From CANHCC01 sp040381555 (GTDB lineage Bacteria > Bacteroidota > Bacteroidia > J057 > RFSG01), in contig JBEIHC010000088.1 of the NCBI GenBank assembly GCA_040381555.1, forward strand, positions 1 to 12,174: 12,174 nt of DNA, in the 5' to 3' direction. Positions 1-7,099 of this stretch are shown here, in pieces; the first letter of the stretch is position 1; every line of letters starts with the position of its first letter. Below the pieces are notes generated by a model. The model was not told the origin of the DNA. It saw nothing but the letters and a program-made list of their open reading frames with translations, and ran no database searches. The position numbers and the translations under genes were made by a program.

Positions 1-1341
1 AATAGTTTGACTGGCAGCAAGAGTTACAGCAGGTAAGGAATTGACCGTTATGGATACTGGAGCCCCCAGATTCGTGCCATTACAAGAGAAGGCATCTGTC
101 AATCCTGTTATCGTGTAGGTATTTCCGGCAAGTGGAGTAACGGAGAAAATGTGCGGAGAGGAGGTTATACCGGTCTCACTTTGAGGAGTAGTACCATCGG
201 TATAGGTGAGGTTCCAAGGATTGCTTCCGGTGAGATTTACTGTTAGGGCAACTCCATTACCCGCACATACAGATCCTGGGGCGCTTAAAGAGGCTGCAGG
301 GTTATTGTTTACTATGACTGTCGCTGTACCAGAAACCAATCCCGCTCCACAGCTATTCGACATACTCGTCAAGCTGTAGGTTGTAGAAGCATTTGGGGTA
401 ACCGTAAAGGTGTATGGGTTGGCCGTAATGGCGGGAACCGTTACAGGAGTAGTTCCATTCGTATAAGTAAAACTAAATGGAGAAGCTCCTCCAAAGTTTA
501 CGGATAGTTGCGCATTGCCACCTGCGCATATCGTTTGTCCTCCAGAGAGGGTTGCCGTTGCTATGTTACTGACCACAATTACCGCTGTCCCAGAAACCGA
601 TCCTGCCCCACAAGTATTACTAACATTAGTCAGAGTATAAGTGGTATTGGCGCTCGGAGTTACGCTTATTAAGCGAAGCACAGAAGTAATTCCCGTGATG
701 GTAACAGGGGTTACTCCATCGGTATAAGTGATAGACCACGGTGATTGCCCGGTTAAGGCTACTGCAATATTGGTTGCTGTAGAAGGACATATAGTATTGG
801 ATCCTGTCATGTTTGCAGTAGGTGCCGGAGTTATCGCAATAACATGACTACCGGTGTAGCTTGTTCCGGTACAAATGGCATCTGAAAGCGCCGTGACTGT
901 GTAAGTAGCCGTTACAGTGGGGTTGACAGTAATTACATAAGGGTTGGTATTGATCCCATTGACATTATTATTTGCTGTTCCATTGGTCCAAGTTATATTC
1001 CAAGGACCTGTTCCGGTTAGAGCTACTGAGATATTAGCAGGAGCTCCAGCACAAACTGTTTGACTACCACTTAATGTGGAGGTGGGAGAGGACTGTACTG
1101 TAATAACTCCACTACCTGTAAATAAACCAGAGCCACAAGCATTTGAAACCCCTGTGATGGTGTAGGTTCTGGTTGCCGTGGGCGTTACGGTAATGATGTA
1201 TGGATTAGCCGTTATGCCGGTAATTGTTACTGGGGTTACTCCATTTGTATAGGTGAGGCTAAATGGGCTGTTCCCCGTCAGGTTTACGCTTAGATTGGCA
1301 GAACTACCTGAACAAATGGTTGAACTGCCTGAAATTCTGGC
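1..1341 (-). repeat. Tandem ~261-264 bp coding repeats (Ig-like domains)
   Basis: Within the left-edge gene, residues 462 onward repeat with a period of 87-88 residues. First cysteines fall at residues 471, 558, 646, 733 and 820 and second cysteines at 530, 618, 705, 792 and 881. Shared words are 'LTG..PW', 'TYT[ND]G', 'NPY.[IF]TVTP' and 'TYT[IL]'. The copies have clearly diverged at protein and DNA level, so this is an old domain expansion, not a recent tandem duplication. The array continues beyond base 1. Confidence 0.88.
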
Positions 1342-2724
1342 CATTGTATCATTTCTTACTATAACGGCATCAATTCCGATATTATTTCCAAAGACACTAT
1401 AAGCTTCAAAGGCTACTCGAACACCGCTTTGATTAGCATAAGCCGAAAGAGGAACCGTAAACAATCTCCATCCTGGTGTGGTGAATGAAACATTATAGCG
1501 CTCTGCCCTTAAAAGGGATGAGCTATAGGTTTGTCCTCCATTAGTCGAAACCTTAACTGCAACGGAGTCTCTAAATGTGGGAAATCCATCGTCCTGAGAC
1601 ATCCAAAACTCCAAAACAGGATTACACATTCCGGTAAAATCATAACAGGGCGTGATTAATCTGGAAACTGCATTTTGGAAATTATAACTTCCAAAGAATG
1701 CCATACCGGTGCCAATAACAGGCGCCAATGTAGGATTGGTCATTGCTGTGAATTGAATACCCCAGTTACCGGAACCAGAGACTTGCTGCACTTGGTAAGG
1801 CGGACTAGGGATGGCACTAAAGTTTACGGTATTGGGGAAAGTATTGACATACGAAACATTAATAGGCAAAGCAGACATGGCGTCATTCAATGTATTACCA
1901 TCACCAGGGGTAGTGGCACTGGCATTAAAAGTGTAGGTACCTAATGCCGTCATATTGTAGGAAGCGGACAGGGTTACATTCAGAGTTCCGGCAGGGGCAA
2001 GAGTACCCGTTGAAATGACAACTGGAGTAAATGTGGTAGGGTTGGTGCCAGATACAGAACCACTCACGGTAACATTATTTGTGGCAAAATTTAGGGTATT
2101 ACTCCCATAGTTTTGAATGGTTACAATTACTGGGTAAGTCCCGCCACAATTAAATTGAGAAGGGCTGTTCAACAGAGTAGCGCCAATATCCAATGGAGGA
2201 GGGGCCTGAATGGTCATATTATAGTCTTCCGTCTCTCCATACTGCACATTAATGCATGCTTCATTCGATTGAAACGGAATGGCATCCACTGAGCGCACCC
2301 GCACCCGCACGGTTGCTGTAGCTGCCGATAGGGGAATCGTTATATTTCCTGTATGGGTAAGAGTAGTACCATTGGAGGAAAAAACCATCTCTGTTGTTCC
2401 AAATTGACCGTCATTGTTATAGTCAATCCAAATGGCACATTCTTGAGCAAAAAGTCCATGAGTTACCGAAAATGGATAGGTTTGACCTTTAACTACCGTC
2501 CAAGAGGGAGTTAAAAAATAGGTATGACCATCATAATAATCATCACATCCTCCAGATGTGTTGGCGATTGAGCCAATGGTAACATCTGAGATGTCCTCTA
2601 AAAAACAGTCCGTTAAAGGAGCAGTCCCAATCAGACATTGCCCAAAACCCTTTTCAGGATTAAAAATAAAGCCAAAAAGGATGAGACAAATGATCAGTTT
2701 AAATGAGGTAATTGATTTTTTCAT
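1..2724 (-). CDS. Large secreted multidomain adhesin-like protein with GEVED domain and Ig-like repeats (partial, runs off left edge)
   Basis: An open frame of 908 codons without a stop begins at the ATG at 2724 and continues past base 1. Residues 1-28 form a signal peptide (MKK, hydrophobic core, cut after GFG). Residues ~90-173 match a GEVED domain: WIDYNNDGQFG, then VRVRVRS, ending GETEDYNM. Residues ~178-290 resemble a CARDB-like domain (DIGATLL, VTIQNYG, LNDA). Residues ~295-458 look like a MAM/choice-of-anchor jelly roll (FFGSYNFQNA, LEFWMSQDDG, GIDAVIV). From ~462 on there are five full ~87-residue Ig-like repeats plus the start of a sixth, each with an '[IV]C.[GS]' cysteine and a second cysteine ~60 residues later. 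Such proteins in Bacteroidota are usually T9SS cargo with a C-terminal sorting domain, which would lie outside the window. Family-level call is firm; ligand and role (adhesion, gliding, cell envelope) are unknown. Confidence 0.9.
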   Translation of the reverse strand, partial: MKKSITSFKLIICLILFGFIFNPEKGFGQCLIGTAPLTDCFLEDISDVTIGSIANTSGGCDDYYDGHTYFLTPSWTVVKGQTYPFSVTHGLFAQECAIWIDYNNDGQFGTTEMVFSSNGTTLTHTGNITIPLSAATATVRVRVRSVDAIPFQSNEACINVQYGETEDYNMTIQAPPPLDIGATLLNSPSQFNCGGTYPVIVTIQNYGSNTLNFATNNVTVSGSVSGTNPTTFTPVVISTGTLAPAGTLNVTLSASYNMTALGTYTFNASATTPGDGNTLNDAMSALPINVSYVNTFPNTVNFSAIPSPPYQVQQVSGSGNWGIQFTAMTNPTLAPVIGTGMAFFGSYNFQNAVSRLITPCYDFTGMCNPVLEFWMSQDDGFPTFRDSVAVKVSTNGGQTYSSSLLRAERYNVSFTTPGWRLFTVPLSAYANQSGVRVAFEAYSVFGNNIGIDAVIVRNDTMARISGSSTICSGSSANLSVNLTGNSPFSLTYTNGVTPVTITGITANPYIITVTPTATRTYTITGVSNACGSGLFTGSGVITVQSSPTSTLSGSQTVCAGAPANISVALTGTGPWNITWTNGTANNNVNGINTNPYVITVNPTVTATYTVTALSDAICTGTSYTGSHVIAITPAPTANMTGSNTICPSTATNIAVALTGQSPWSITYTDGVTPVTITGITSVLRLISVTPSANTTYTLTNVSNTCGAGSVSGTAVIVVSNIATATLSGGQTICAGGNAQLSVNFGGASPFSFTYTNGTTPVTVPAITANPYTFTVTPNASTTYSLTSMSNSCGAGLVSGTATVIVNNNPAASLSAPGSVCAGNGVALTVNLTGSNPWNLTYTDGTTPQSETGITSSPHIFSVTPLAGNTYTITGLTDAFSCNGTNLGAPVSITVNSLPAVTLAASQTI

Positions 2725-2759
2725 GTACAATAATATCAATTGAGATATAATTTCCTTAA

Positions 2760-2767
2760 CAAAGATA
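2760..2767 (-). promoter_or_regulatory. Candidate Bacteroidota -7 box for the left-edge secreted protein
   Basis: The minus strand reads TATCTTTG, a full match to the Bacteroidota -7 consensus TAnnTTTG, ending 35 bp upstream of the ATG at 2724. No good -33 TTTG lies at the usual distance (the best is a weak TTCTG), so the call rests on the -7 box and its position. Confidence 0.5.
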
Positions 2768-2768
2768 A

Positions 2769-2776
2769 TAATTTTG
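2769..2776 (+). promoter_or_regulatory. Candidate Bacteroidota -7 box for the sulfotransferase-hemF operon
   Basis: The plus strand reads TAATTTTG, matching TAnnTTTG, ending 27 bp before the ATG at 2804. It lies one base from the opposing -7 box at 2760-2767. The only TTG upstream (2740-2742) is 26 bp away, longer than usual, so the -33 element is uncertain. Confidence 0.5.
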
Positions 2777-2803
2777 CTTTAATTTTCAGAACTGTTTTCC
2801 GCG

Positions 2804-4585
2804 ATGTATTCAAAAATTTCTCTACTGTGTTGTTTGTGCCTGTTTTTCCAGAACCTTTGGGCTCAGGATTCTAAGCCAATTTCCCCTGCCCCCAACCAGG
2901 TTCTCTATGGAATTCAGATTCCGTTTAGGTTTCCCTCTGTTTCGACAGCGATATCTTATAAAATTTTATGGAAAAAGGAGAATGCGAATAGCTCTACTTT
3001 AGATTGGAATAGGATTACCCTTCAGGCCCCCGGAACTTTGGTAAAGAATGGCATTACTTTTGGCGATAGTGTTGTTTGGAAGTATCAAGCCTATGATCAG
3101 ACCAATACGCTCCTGTATAGTTCTCCTGAAATGAAATTTAGCTTGGCACCCATTCCCGATTATTTACTAAACTATCGTTTGAGAATAACTCAGGAGCGAG
3201 CGGGAGAAGCAATCTATTTTATTGATAACCCTGCTGCTGCTTGGGATCGAAAAGGGAATCTAATCTGGTTTTATCAATCCGATTCAGAAAGCCGAAGGAT
3301 TATGGATATGCGCATGACCCGGGAAGGCCATATCAGCCTGATTTCTGTATTATCTCCCTATGGCAGAGCTGTCCTGATTTCTCCGGAAATGGATACCCTT
3401 TTTGACGCACATACTGCGGGTTGGAAAAATCCTTTGTTTCCCTATTTGACTTTTCACCATCATTTTGAAAGCCTACAGGATGGCTCTCTTCTTATGGTGG
3501 CTGATATTAAACATAGACCAGAATCTAAAGAGTTAAACATGGGGGCAGGATCTGCCAGAAAATATCCTCAGATTGTGCTTAATATGTCAAGAACTGGAAA
3601 AATAAATTGGATTTGGGAGTCGGATAAATACCTGAGTTTAGAAGATAATGCCTGTTATGGGCACATTAATTCGGTGGCTTACAATATTCAAACAAGAGAC
3701 TTGTTAGTTAGTATGAAAGATTTAAGTCGAATTGTATATACCAGAATGCCCTCAGCAGAGAATGTTTTAAGTTTAAATGGTATCAATGAAAGAAGTGATA
3801 AAAAAAAGATTGCCCTGAGTTCGCCTCGTAATCCAGTGGTTCCCGCTAATTCAACCTCTCAGCCTGGTAAATTGGAGAATTTAGGCGAAGCAGGTCAACC
3901 ACCTGTATCTAATCGGCCTATTCCCAAGCCTGGTATCCGGGAAGTGGAGGGAATCTTAGGCCCTTTCTCCGGTCAACATTCTGTGCAATTTAGCCCCAAT
4001 GGAAATGTCCTGATGTTTAATAATAACAGTTACAATCCAACTGTAAAATATTCCTCTTTATTAGAATTGAAATTACCTCAAAAGCCTGAGGATGATTCAA
4101 AAATAGTCTGGCAACATATGTTACAATTTCAGGATACTCTTCCCAAGAAATCAATGGGTAGAGGGGGCGTACAAGTCTGTGAAAAAGGAGAACTCATGAC
4201 TTTTATGGGACAAATCTCCCGAATATTCGAATCCGATACTACTCAGAAGATTTTATGGATGGGGATTTTGGAGCATTATCCTGATTCTGCACGAAGTTGG
4301 CAAAACGCCCCTGGATATAAGGCATTCAGATCCTCTTCCCTTTACCCTGCATTTTTTACTTCTGAGGTAATTGAAAGCAAAGAATTGGGCAATTGCATTC
4401 GGATTAGTAATCTGGGTTCTGAAGCAGATACCTATCAAGTATTAGATGCAAAAGGGAATTCTCTCCTGAAAAAGAATATTCCAGCAGGAGAACAGACTCT
4501 GATTAAAATTTTGGATAAATGGCCTAAGCAAATTAAAATTCAATCTGACTTAAATCCTTCCGGGACTCAATCTTTAAAATTATAA
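2804..4585 (+). CDS. Arylsulfotransferase (ASST)-like secreted beta-propeller protein
   Basis: 593 aa. Residues 1-20 are a signal peptide with likely cleavage LWA|Q, so the product is exported to the periplasm or beyond. Residues ~24-115 form an Ig/FnIII-like N-terminal domain. The rest follows the ASST propeller: FHHHFESLQDGSLLM (His218-220), GHINSVAYN (His287), SMKDLS (Lys305), GQHSVQFSPNGNVLMF (His392) and a late Y..FRSSSLYP. In E. coli ASST the active residues are His252, His356, Arg374 and the sulfated His436 (from memory); the 18-residue spacing from His287 puts Lys305 where Arg374 sits. A Pro/Ser/Asn-rich insert at ~314-385 precedes the His392 strand. Family members move sulfate from aryl sulfates to phenols, but the Arg-to-Lys change makes activity uncertain. 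hemF starts 3 bp downstream, so both are probably cotranscribed. No Shine-Dalgarno is visible before the ATG, as is common in this phylum. Confidence 0.82.
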   Translation: MYSKISLLCCLCLFFQNLWAQDSKPISPAPNQVLYGIQIPFRFPSVSTAISYKILWKKENANSSTLDWNRITLQAPGTLVKNGITFGDSVVWKYQAYDQTNTLLYSSPEMKFSLAPIPDYLLNYRLRITQERAGEAIYFIDNPAAAWDRKGNLIWFYQSDSESRRIMDMRMTREGHISLISVLSPYGRAVLISPEMDTLFDAHTAGWKNPLFPYLTFHHHFESLQDGSLLMVADIKHRPESKELNMGAGSARKYPQIVLNMSRTGKINWIWESDKYLSLEDNACYGHINSVAYNIQTRDLLVSMKDLSRIVYTRMPSAENVLSLNGINERSDKKKIALSSPRNPVVPANSTSQPGKLENLGEAGQPPVSNRPIPKPGIREVEGILGPFSGQHSVQFSPNGNVLMFNNNSYNPTVKYSSLLELKLPQKPEDDSKIVWQHMLQFQDTLPKKSMGRGGVQVCEKGELMTFMGQISRIFESDTTQKILWMGILEHYPDSARSWQNAPGYKAFRSSSLYPAFFTSEVIESKELGNCIRISNLGSEADTYQVLDAKGNSLLKKNIPAGEQTLIKILDKWPKQIKIQSDLNPSGTQSLKL

Positions 4586-4588
4586 TTC

Positions 4589-5518
4589 ATGATATCTGAC
4601 GATAAAAATCCAGATATATTGCTTGTCGAAGCGTATTTTAAAAAACTTCAACAAGATATTTGTACCGGCTTAGAAGAAACAGAAAAGGACGCAAAATTTA
4701 AATCAGATCAATGGCAACGAGCCGAAGGCGGGGGAGGGGATACGCGTGTGTTGGAAGCAGGTAGGATAATAGAAAAAGGCGGGGTGAATTTTTCTCATGT
4801 ACACGGACCTTTACCCGAGAAAATTGCCAATCGATTACAATTACCTATAGGGCTTAATTTCCATGCTACTGGTACTTCTCTTGTAATTCATCCGCTTCAT
4901 CCGCTCATTCCGGTTATTCATATGAATGTTCGGTATTTTCAAATTGAAAATGGCGTATGGTGGTTTGGGGGAGGAATTGATTTAACCCCTGCATATGTAT
5001 TTCCGGAAGATGCTGTCTTTTTTCATCAGCAACTACAAGCTGTATGTTTGCCATTTGGTCCAGAAATTTATCCGCAGTTTAAGAAAAATTGCGATGAATA
5101 TTTTTATCTCAAACATCGAAATGAAACACGAGGCATTGGCGGATTGTTTTTTGATTTTTTAAAACCAGGATCTGTGTTTCCGGATGCCAAAACGATATTC
5201 CATTTTGTTCAGGCAGTAGGAAATGCTTTTCTCCCCATTTATTTGGAATTAATTTCTCGGAATAAGGAGAAGAATTATACACCCGAGCAAAAGGCATTTC
5301 AGTTATGGCGCAGAGGCCGGTATGTGGAGTTTAATCTACTTTACGATAAAGGAACCTCTTTCGGCTTGGATACAGGAGGACGAACTGAATCTATTTTAAT
5401 GTCCTTACCTCCCTTAACTGCTTGGCGTTATGATTTTCATCCAGAGCAGGGTCGTCCTGAAGCCGAGACATTGCAGTATCTAAAACCCATAGATTGGTTA
5501 AACTTCCGTTTAGGGTAA
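4589..5518 (+). CDS. hemF: Oxygen-dependent coproporphyrinogen III oxidase
   Basis: 309 aa, usual HemF length. The cytoplasmic enzyme converts coproporphyrinogen III to protoporphyrinogen IX with O2 in haem synthesis (EC 1.3.3.3). Family signatures are continuous: GGGGDTRVLEAGRIIEKGGV (residues 47-66), NFSHVHG, HATGTSLVIHP, HMNVRYF (111-117), WWFGGGIDLTP (124-134), CDEYFYLKHRNETRGIGG (168-185), RRGRYVEFNLLYDKGT (241-256) and the C-terminal RPEAE...DWL. His101, His111, His146 and His176 align by spacing with the four histidines reported for E. coli HemF (96, 106, 145, 175; from memory). It starts 3 bp after the sulfotransferase-like gene. Most HemF proteins end at about 'RDWL/V'; here five extra residues (NFRLG) follow DWL and are encoded by the first unit of the downstream 17-bp repeat. 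Dependence on O2 points to an aerobic host. Confidence 0.97.
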   Translation: MISDDKNPDILLVEAYFKKLQQDICTGLEETEKDAKFKSDQWQRAEGGGGDTRVLEAGRIIEKGGVNFSHVHGPLPEKIANRLQLPIGLNFHATGTSLVIHPLHPLIPVIHMNVRYFQIENGVWWFGGGIDLTPAYVFPEDAVFFHQQLQAVCLPFGPEIYPQFKKNCDEYFYLKHRNETRGIGGLFFDFLKPGSVFPDAKTIFHFVQAVGNAFLPIYLELISRNKEKNYTPEQKAFQLWRRGRYVEFNLLYDKGTSFGLDTGGRTESILMSLPPLTAWRYDFHPEQGRPEAETLQYLKPIDWLNFRLG

Positions 5519-5724
5519 ACTTCGGTTTAGGGTAAACCTCGGTTTAGGGTAAACCTCGGTTTAGGGTAAACCTCGGTTTAGGGTAAACCCCGGTTTAGGG
5601 TAAACCCCGGTTTAGGGTAAACCCCGGTTTAGGGTAAACTTCGGTTTAGGGTAAACCCCGGTTTAGGGTAAACCCCGGTTTAGGGTAAACCCCGGTTTAG
5701 GGTAAACTTCAGTTTAGGCTAAAC
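5504..5724 (+). repeat. 13-copy 17-bp tandem array with a palindrome in each unit
   Basis: Thirteen units of exactly 17 bp: a variable 4-nt spacer followed by GTTTA-GGG-TAAAC. The central GGG falls at 5513 and every 17 bp to 5717 (the last is GGC). GTTTA/TAAAC is a perfect 5-bp inverted repeat around GGG, 6 bp (GGTTTA/TAAACC) where the spacers provide G and C. Spacers in order are TTCC, TTCG, CTCG x3, CCCG x3, TTCG, CCCG x3, TTCA, suggesting that a 4-unit (68-bp) block has itself duplicated. The first unit overlaps the end of hemF, whose stop TAA (5516-5518) is the repeat's own TAA. Stops occur in several frames and 17 is not a multiple of 3, so the array is not coding. Function unknown: hairpin string, protein-binding array or slippage product. 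Confidence 0.95.
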
Positions 5725-6194
5725 CCATTTTTTCCCCATAATTGTCGGCTAATTGCCATGTTCAACGGAACGGCTTCATCTTGGAGTTTTGGGTATAGCA
5801 ATCTAAGGGTTCTCCTTTTCCGAGTGGGCCATCTACGATGACGGAGTCTGTTTTGAGGATTCTATAATTAATGCATGGAGTAGAAATGTTACTAGAGCCG
5901 AAAGTATAAGTTTGACTCAAGCCTCTTTTTTTCGCCAATAAATATAGGCATCATCGGGAGTTCCGGATTCGCAGTCACCATAGGTTTCTGTGATTTTTCA
6001 ATTTAGGAGTGTTTATCCCCGAGGTAATAAAAAACAGGACAGGAGCGTAATCGAATGGCTTTTCTGACCCCTGACACTTGTGCAGGAATTATATATGCCT
6101 CTTATATGTCCTCAAGGCTTGTGATAGTGTTCGGGATAAACCGTTGAATAAATGGAGTTACAGCAGTTTGGTATATTTGTTCTATTTCAAAATT
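5725..6194. other. Gene-free stretch between the repeat array and the antitoxin gene
   Basis: No intact gene is visible on either strand. Most of it (5762-6101) reads as decayed minus-strand coding sequence, listed separately. No clear rho-independent terminator was found for the convergent hemF operon or for the antitoxin gene ending at 6195. Confidence 0.6.
5762..6101 (-). pseudogene. Probable decayed gene remnant in three frames (unrecognised)
   Basis: Read on the minus strand, three short open stretches follow each other in different frames and meet end to start. 6101-6003 reads EAYIIPAQVSGVRKAIR... and ends ...YYLGDKHS-stop. 6000-5917 reads KITETYGDCESGTPDDAYIYW... to a stop. 5917-5762 reads SQTYTFGSSNISTPCINYR... 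and ends ...YTQNSKMKPFR-stop. The composition (Trp, Cys, many Tyr, sensible codons) and the head-to-tail order suggest one gene broken by two frameshifts, with its 5' end lost. I do not recognise the family. Chance open frames of this size are possible, so confidence is modest. Confidence 0.38.
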
Positions 6195-6740
6195 TTAAAT
6201 ATTATTTTTTAGGTTAGAAATTGGTTTATTTAATTCAGACAAGGATGTTTTTATTCTTAGTCTATCCATTTCAGGAATAATCGTTGGAATCAGATTTTCT
6301 AATTTAATTCCAAATAATCTGTGCAATATTATTAAATCAGGCATACTAAAAGGACATACTCCATTCATAAGTTCGGACATATAAGTCTTTCCATGTCCAA
6401 GGATTTTTCCTAAGTCCTGTTGGGTAATATTAAATTGATCTAATTTCGCTTTGATTATATTTTTCCTTTTTTCTAGAAAAATTCTTTCCTGTTCGGCATT
6501 AAATTCGGCAATTTCGCTTTCTTTTAATTTCGCCTCATTAATTTCAGATTCTTTAGACCAATTTGTTTTTTCATATTGTTTTATAATTAATCTAAGTTTC
6601 TTGCGAGATTCTTGTAATACTGGGTCTTTTTTTATAAGAAGTCTCAATTTCCTATCTAGGATTATAGCTCTTTCAAGATCTAGTTCATTCCTTAGCTTTC
6701 CTGCTAATAGTATTCTTTTCAAATCTACTTGTCCGCTCAT
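6195..6740 (-). CDS. HigA-like antitoxin, XRE-family helix-turn-helix protein
   Basis: 181 aa. The N-terminal half (residues 1-90) is helical and highly charged (DLERAIILDRKLRLL, then YEKTNWSKESEI, then FNAEQERIFLEKRK), presumably the toxin-binding and dimer part. Residues ~91-152 form an XRE/Cro HTH: ITQQDLGKILGHGKTYMSELMNG is the helix-turn-helix core (105-127), followed by FSMPDLIILHRLFGI. The tail RLRIKTSLSELNKP is typical of the Bacteroidota members of this antitoxin group. It starts 14 bp after the end of the broken toxin frame, the toxin-first order of higBA loci. Antitoxins of this type neutralise the toxin and repress their own promoter; a perfect inverted repeat at 7078-7096 is the likely operator. 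With the toxin gene interrupted it may now be an orphan regulator. Confidence 0.85.
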   Translation of the reverse strand: MSGQVDLKRILLAGKLRNELDLERAIILDRKLRLLIKKDPVLQESRKKLRLIIKQYEKTNWSKESEINEAKLKESEIAEFNAEQERIFLEKRKNIIKAKLDQFNITQQDLGKILGHGKTYMSELMNGVCPFSMPDLIILHRLFGIKLENLIPTIIPEMDRLRIKTSLSELNKPISNLKNNI

Positions 6741-6754
6741 ATAGCTCTATTTTT

Positions 6755-7057
6755 TTAGATAAATCCTTTCCTACTTAGCCATTTCTTTATTGAGTCTTTA
6801 TTGTTCTTAAAGGTCGTTTCATAGTCATCATGACTCCCACACCATACAATTGTAGCCTCGCCATCCTCTTCAAATTAAATCAAAATTAGTACTCTGTGAA
6901 TATGTAAGTTAAAGATGTAGAAGCCATCGTTATGTACTAAGTCTGCATCTTGTCTAATTTTCCTGAGTTGTATTTGGTTTGTGCAAGATTCATTTTCAAG
7001 GTCGGAAATAAGTTCATCAATTGCTTGGCCAAGTTTACTCTTTCCTGTTATTTGCAT
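6755..7057 (-). pseudogene. RelE/HigB-like toxin gene interrupted by one in-frame stop
   Basis: The frame from ATG at 7057 to TAA at 6755 spans 101 codons with a single internal TAA at 6877-6875 (codon 61). Upstream it reads MQITGKSKLGQAIDELISDL... to ...HNDGFYIFNLHIHRVLILI; directly after the stop, in the same frame, it continues FEEDGEATIVWCGSHDDYE... and ends IKKWLSRKGFI. The joined protein has the RelE-fold signature: a beta strand 'HRVLILI.FEE', 'IVWCGSHDDYE' with the conserved H..Y, and a C-terminal helix. Toxins of this superfamily are ribosome-dependent mRNA endonucleases. The stop removes the part with the likely catalytic residues, so the product should be inactive. No other damage is seen, so the mutation looks recent; a GAA-to-TAA change would explain it. 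A sequencing error cannot be excluded. Confidence 0.78.
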
Positions 7058-7064
7058 AACGATA

Positions 7065-7099
7065 CAAAGTTATAAAAGTTCGGTAATTTTCCGAACAAA
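7065..7099 (-). promoter_or_regulatory. Promoter of the toxin-antitoxin locus
   Basis: On the minus strand a TTTG (7099-7096) is followed after 23 bp by TAACTTTG (7072-7065), a full match to the Bacteroidota -7 consensus TAnnTTTG. The -7 box ends only 7 bp before the toxin ATG at 7057, which implies a very short leader of a few nucleotides. The spacing is slightly long for the phylum. Confidence 0.55.
7078..7096. promoter_or_regulatory. Candidate operator: perfect inverted repeat in the toxin-antitoxin promoter
   Basis: GTTCGG-N7-CCGAAC is a perfect 6-bp dyad centred at 7087. It fills the space between the -33 TTTG and the -7 TAACTTTG of the toxin-antitoxin promoter. A dimeric XRE-type antitoxin bound here would block RNA polymerase, which is the usual autorepression scheme of higBA loci. 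Binding is inferred from position and symmetry. Confidence 0.6.

Noticed and set aside
2291..2312. Short CACCCG microsatellite
   Set aside because: It encodes the VRVRVR strand of the GEVED domain and is ordinary coding sequence.
5504..5724. TTTAGGG in every unit looks like a plant-type telomere repeat
   Set aside because: The heptamer occurs once per 17 bp and never in direct tandem, and the array sits between ordinary bacterial genes.
5504..5724. CRISPR array
   Set aside because: Units are 17 bp with 4-nt spacers of near-constant sequence; there are no unique ~30-bp spacers and no cas genes.
5504..5724. Plasmid iterons marking a replication origin
   Set aside because: The 17-bp direct-repeat length would fit, but there is no rep gene, no AT-rich melting region and no DnaA-box cluster nearby, and the flanks are chromosomal housekeeping genes. 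Not fully excluded.
6451..6744. 97-aa plus-strand frame opposite the antitoxin
   Set aside because: Its Ser/Phe/Leu-rich sequence is the antisense shadow of a Lys/Glu/Leu-rich helical gene.
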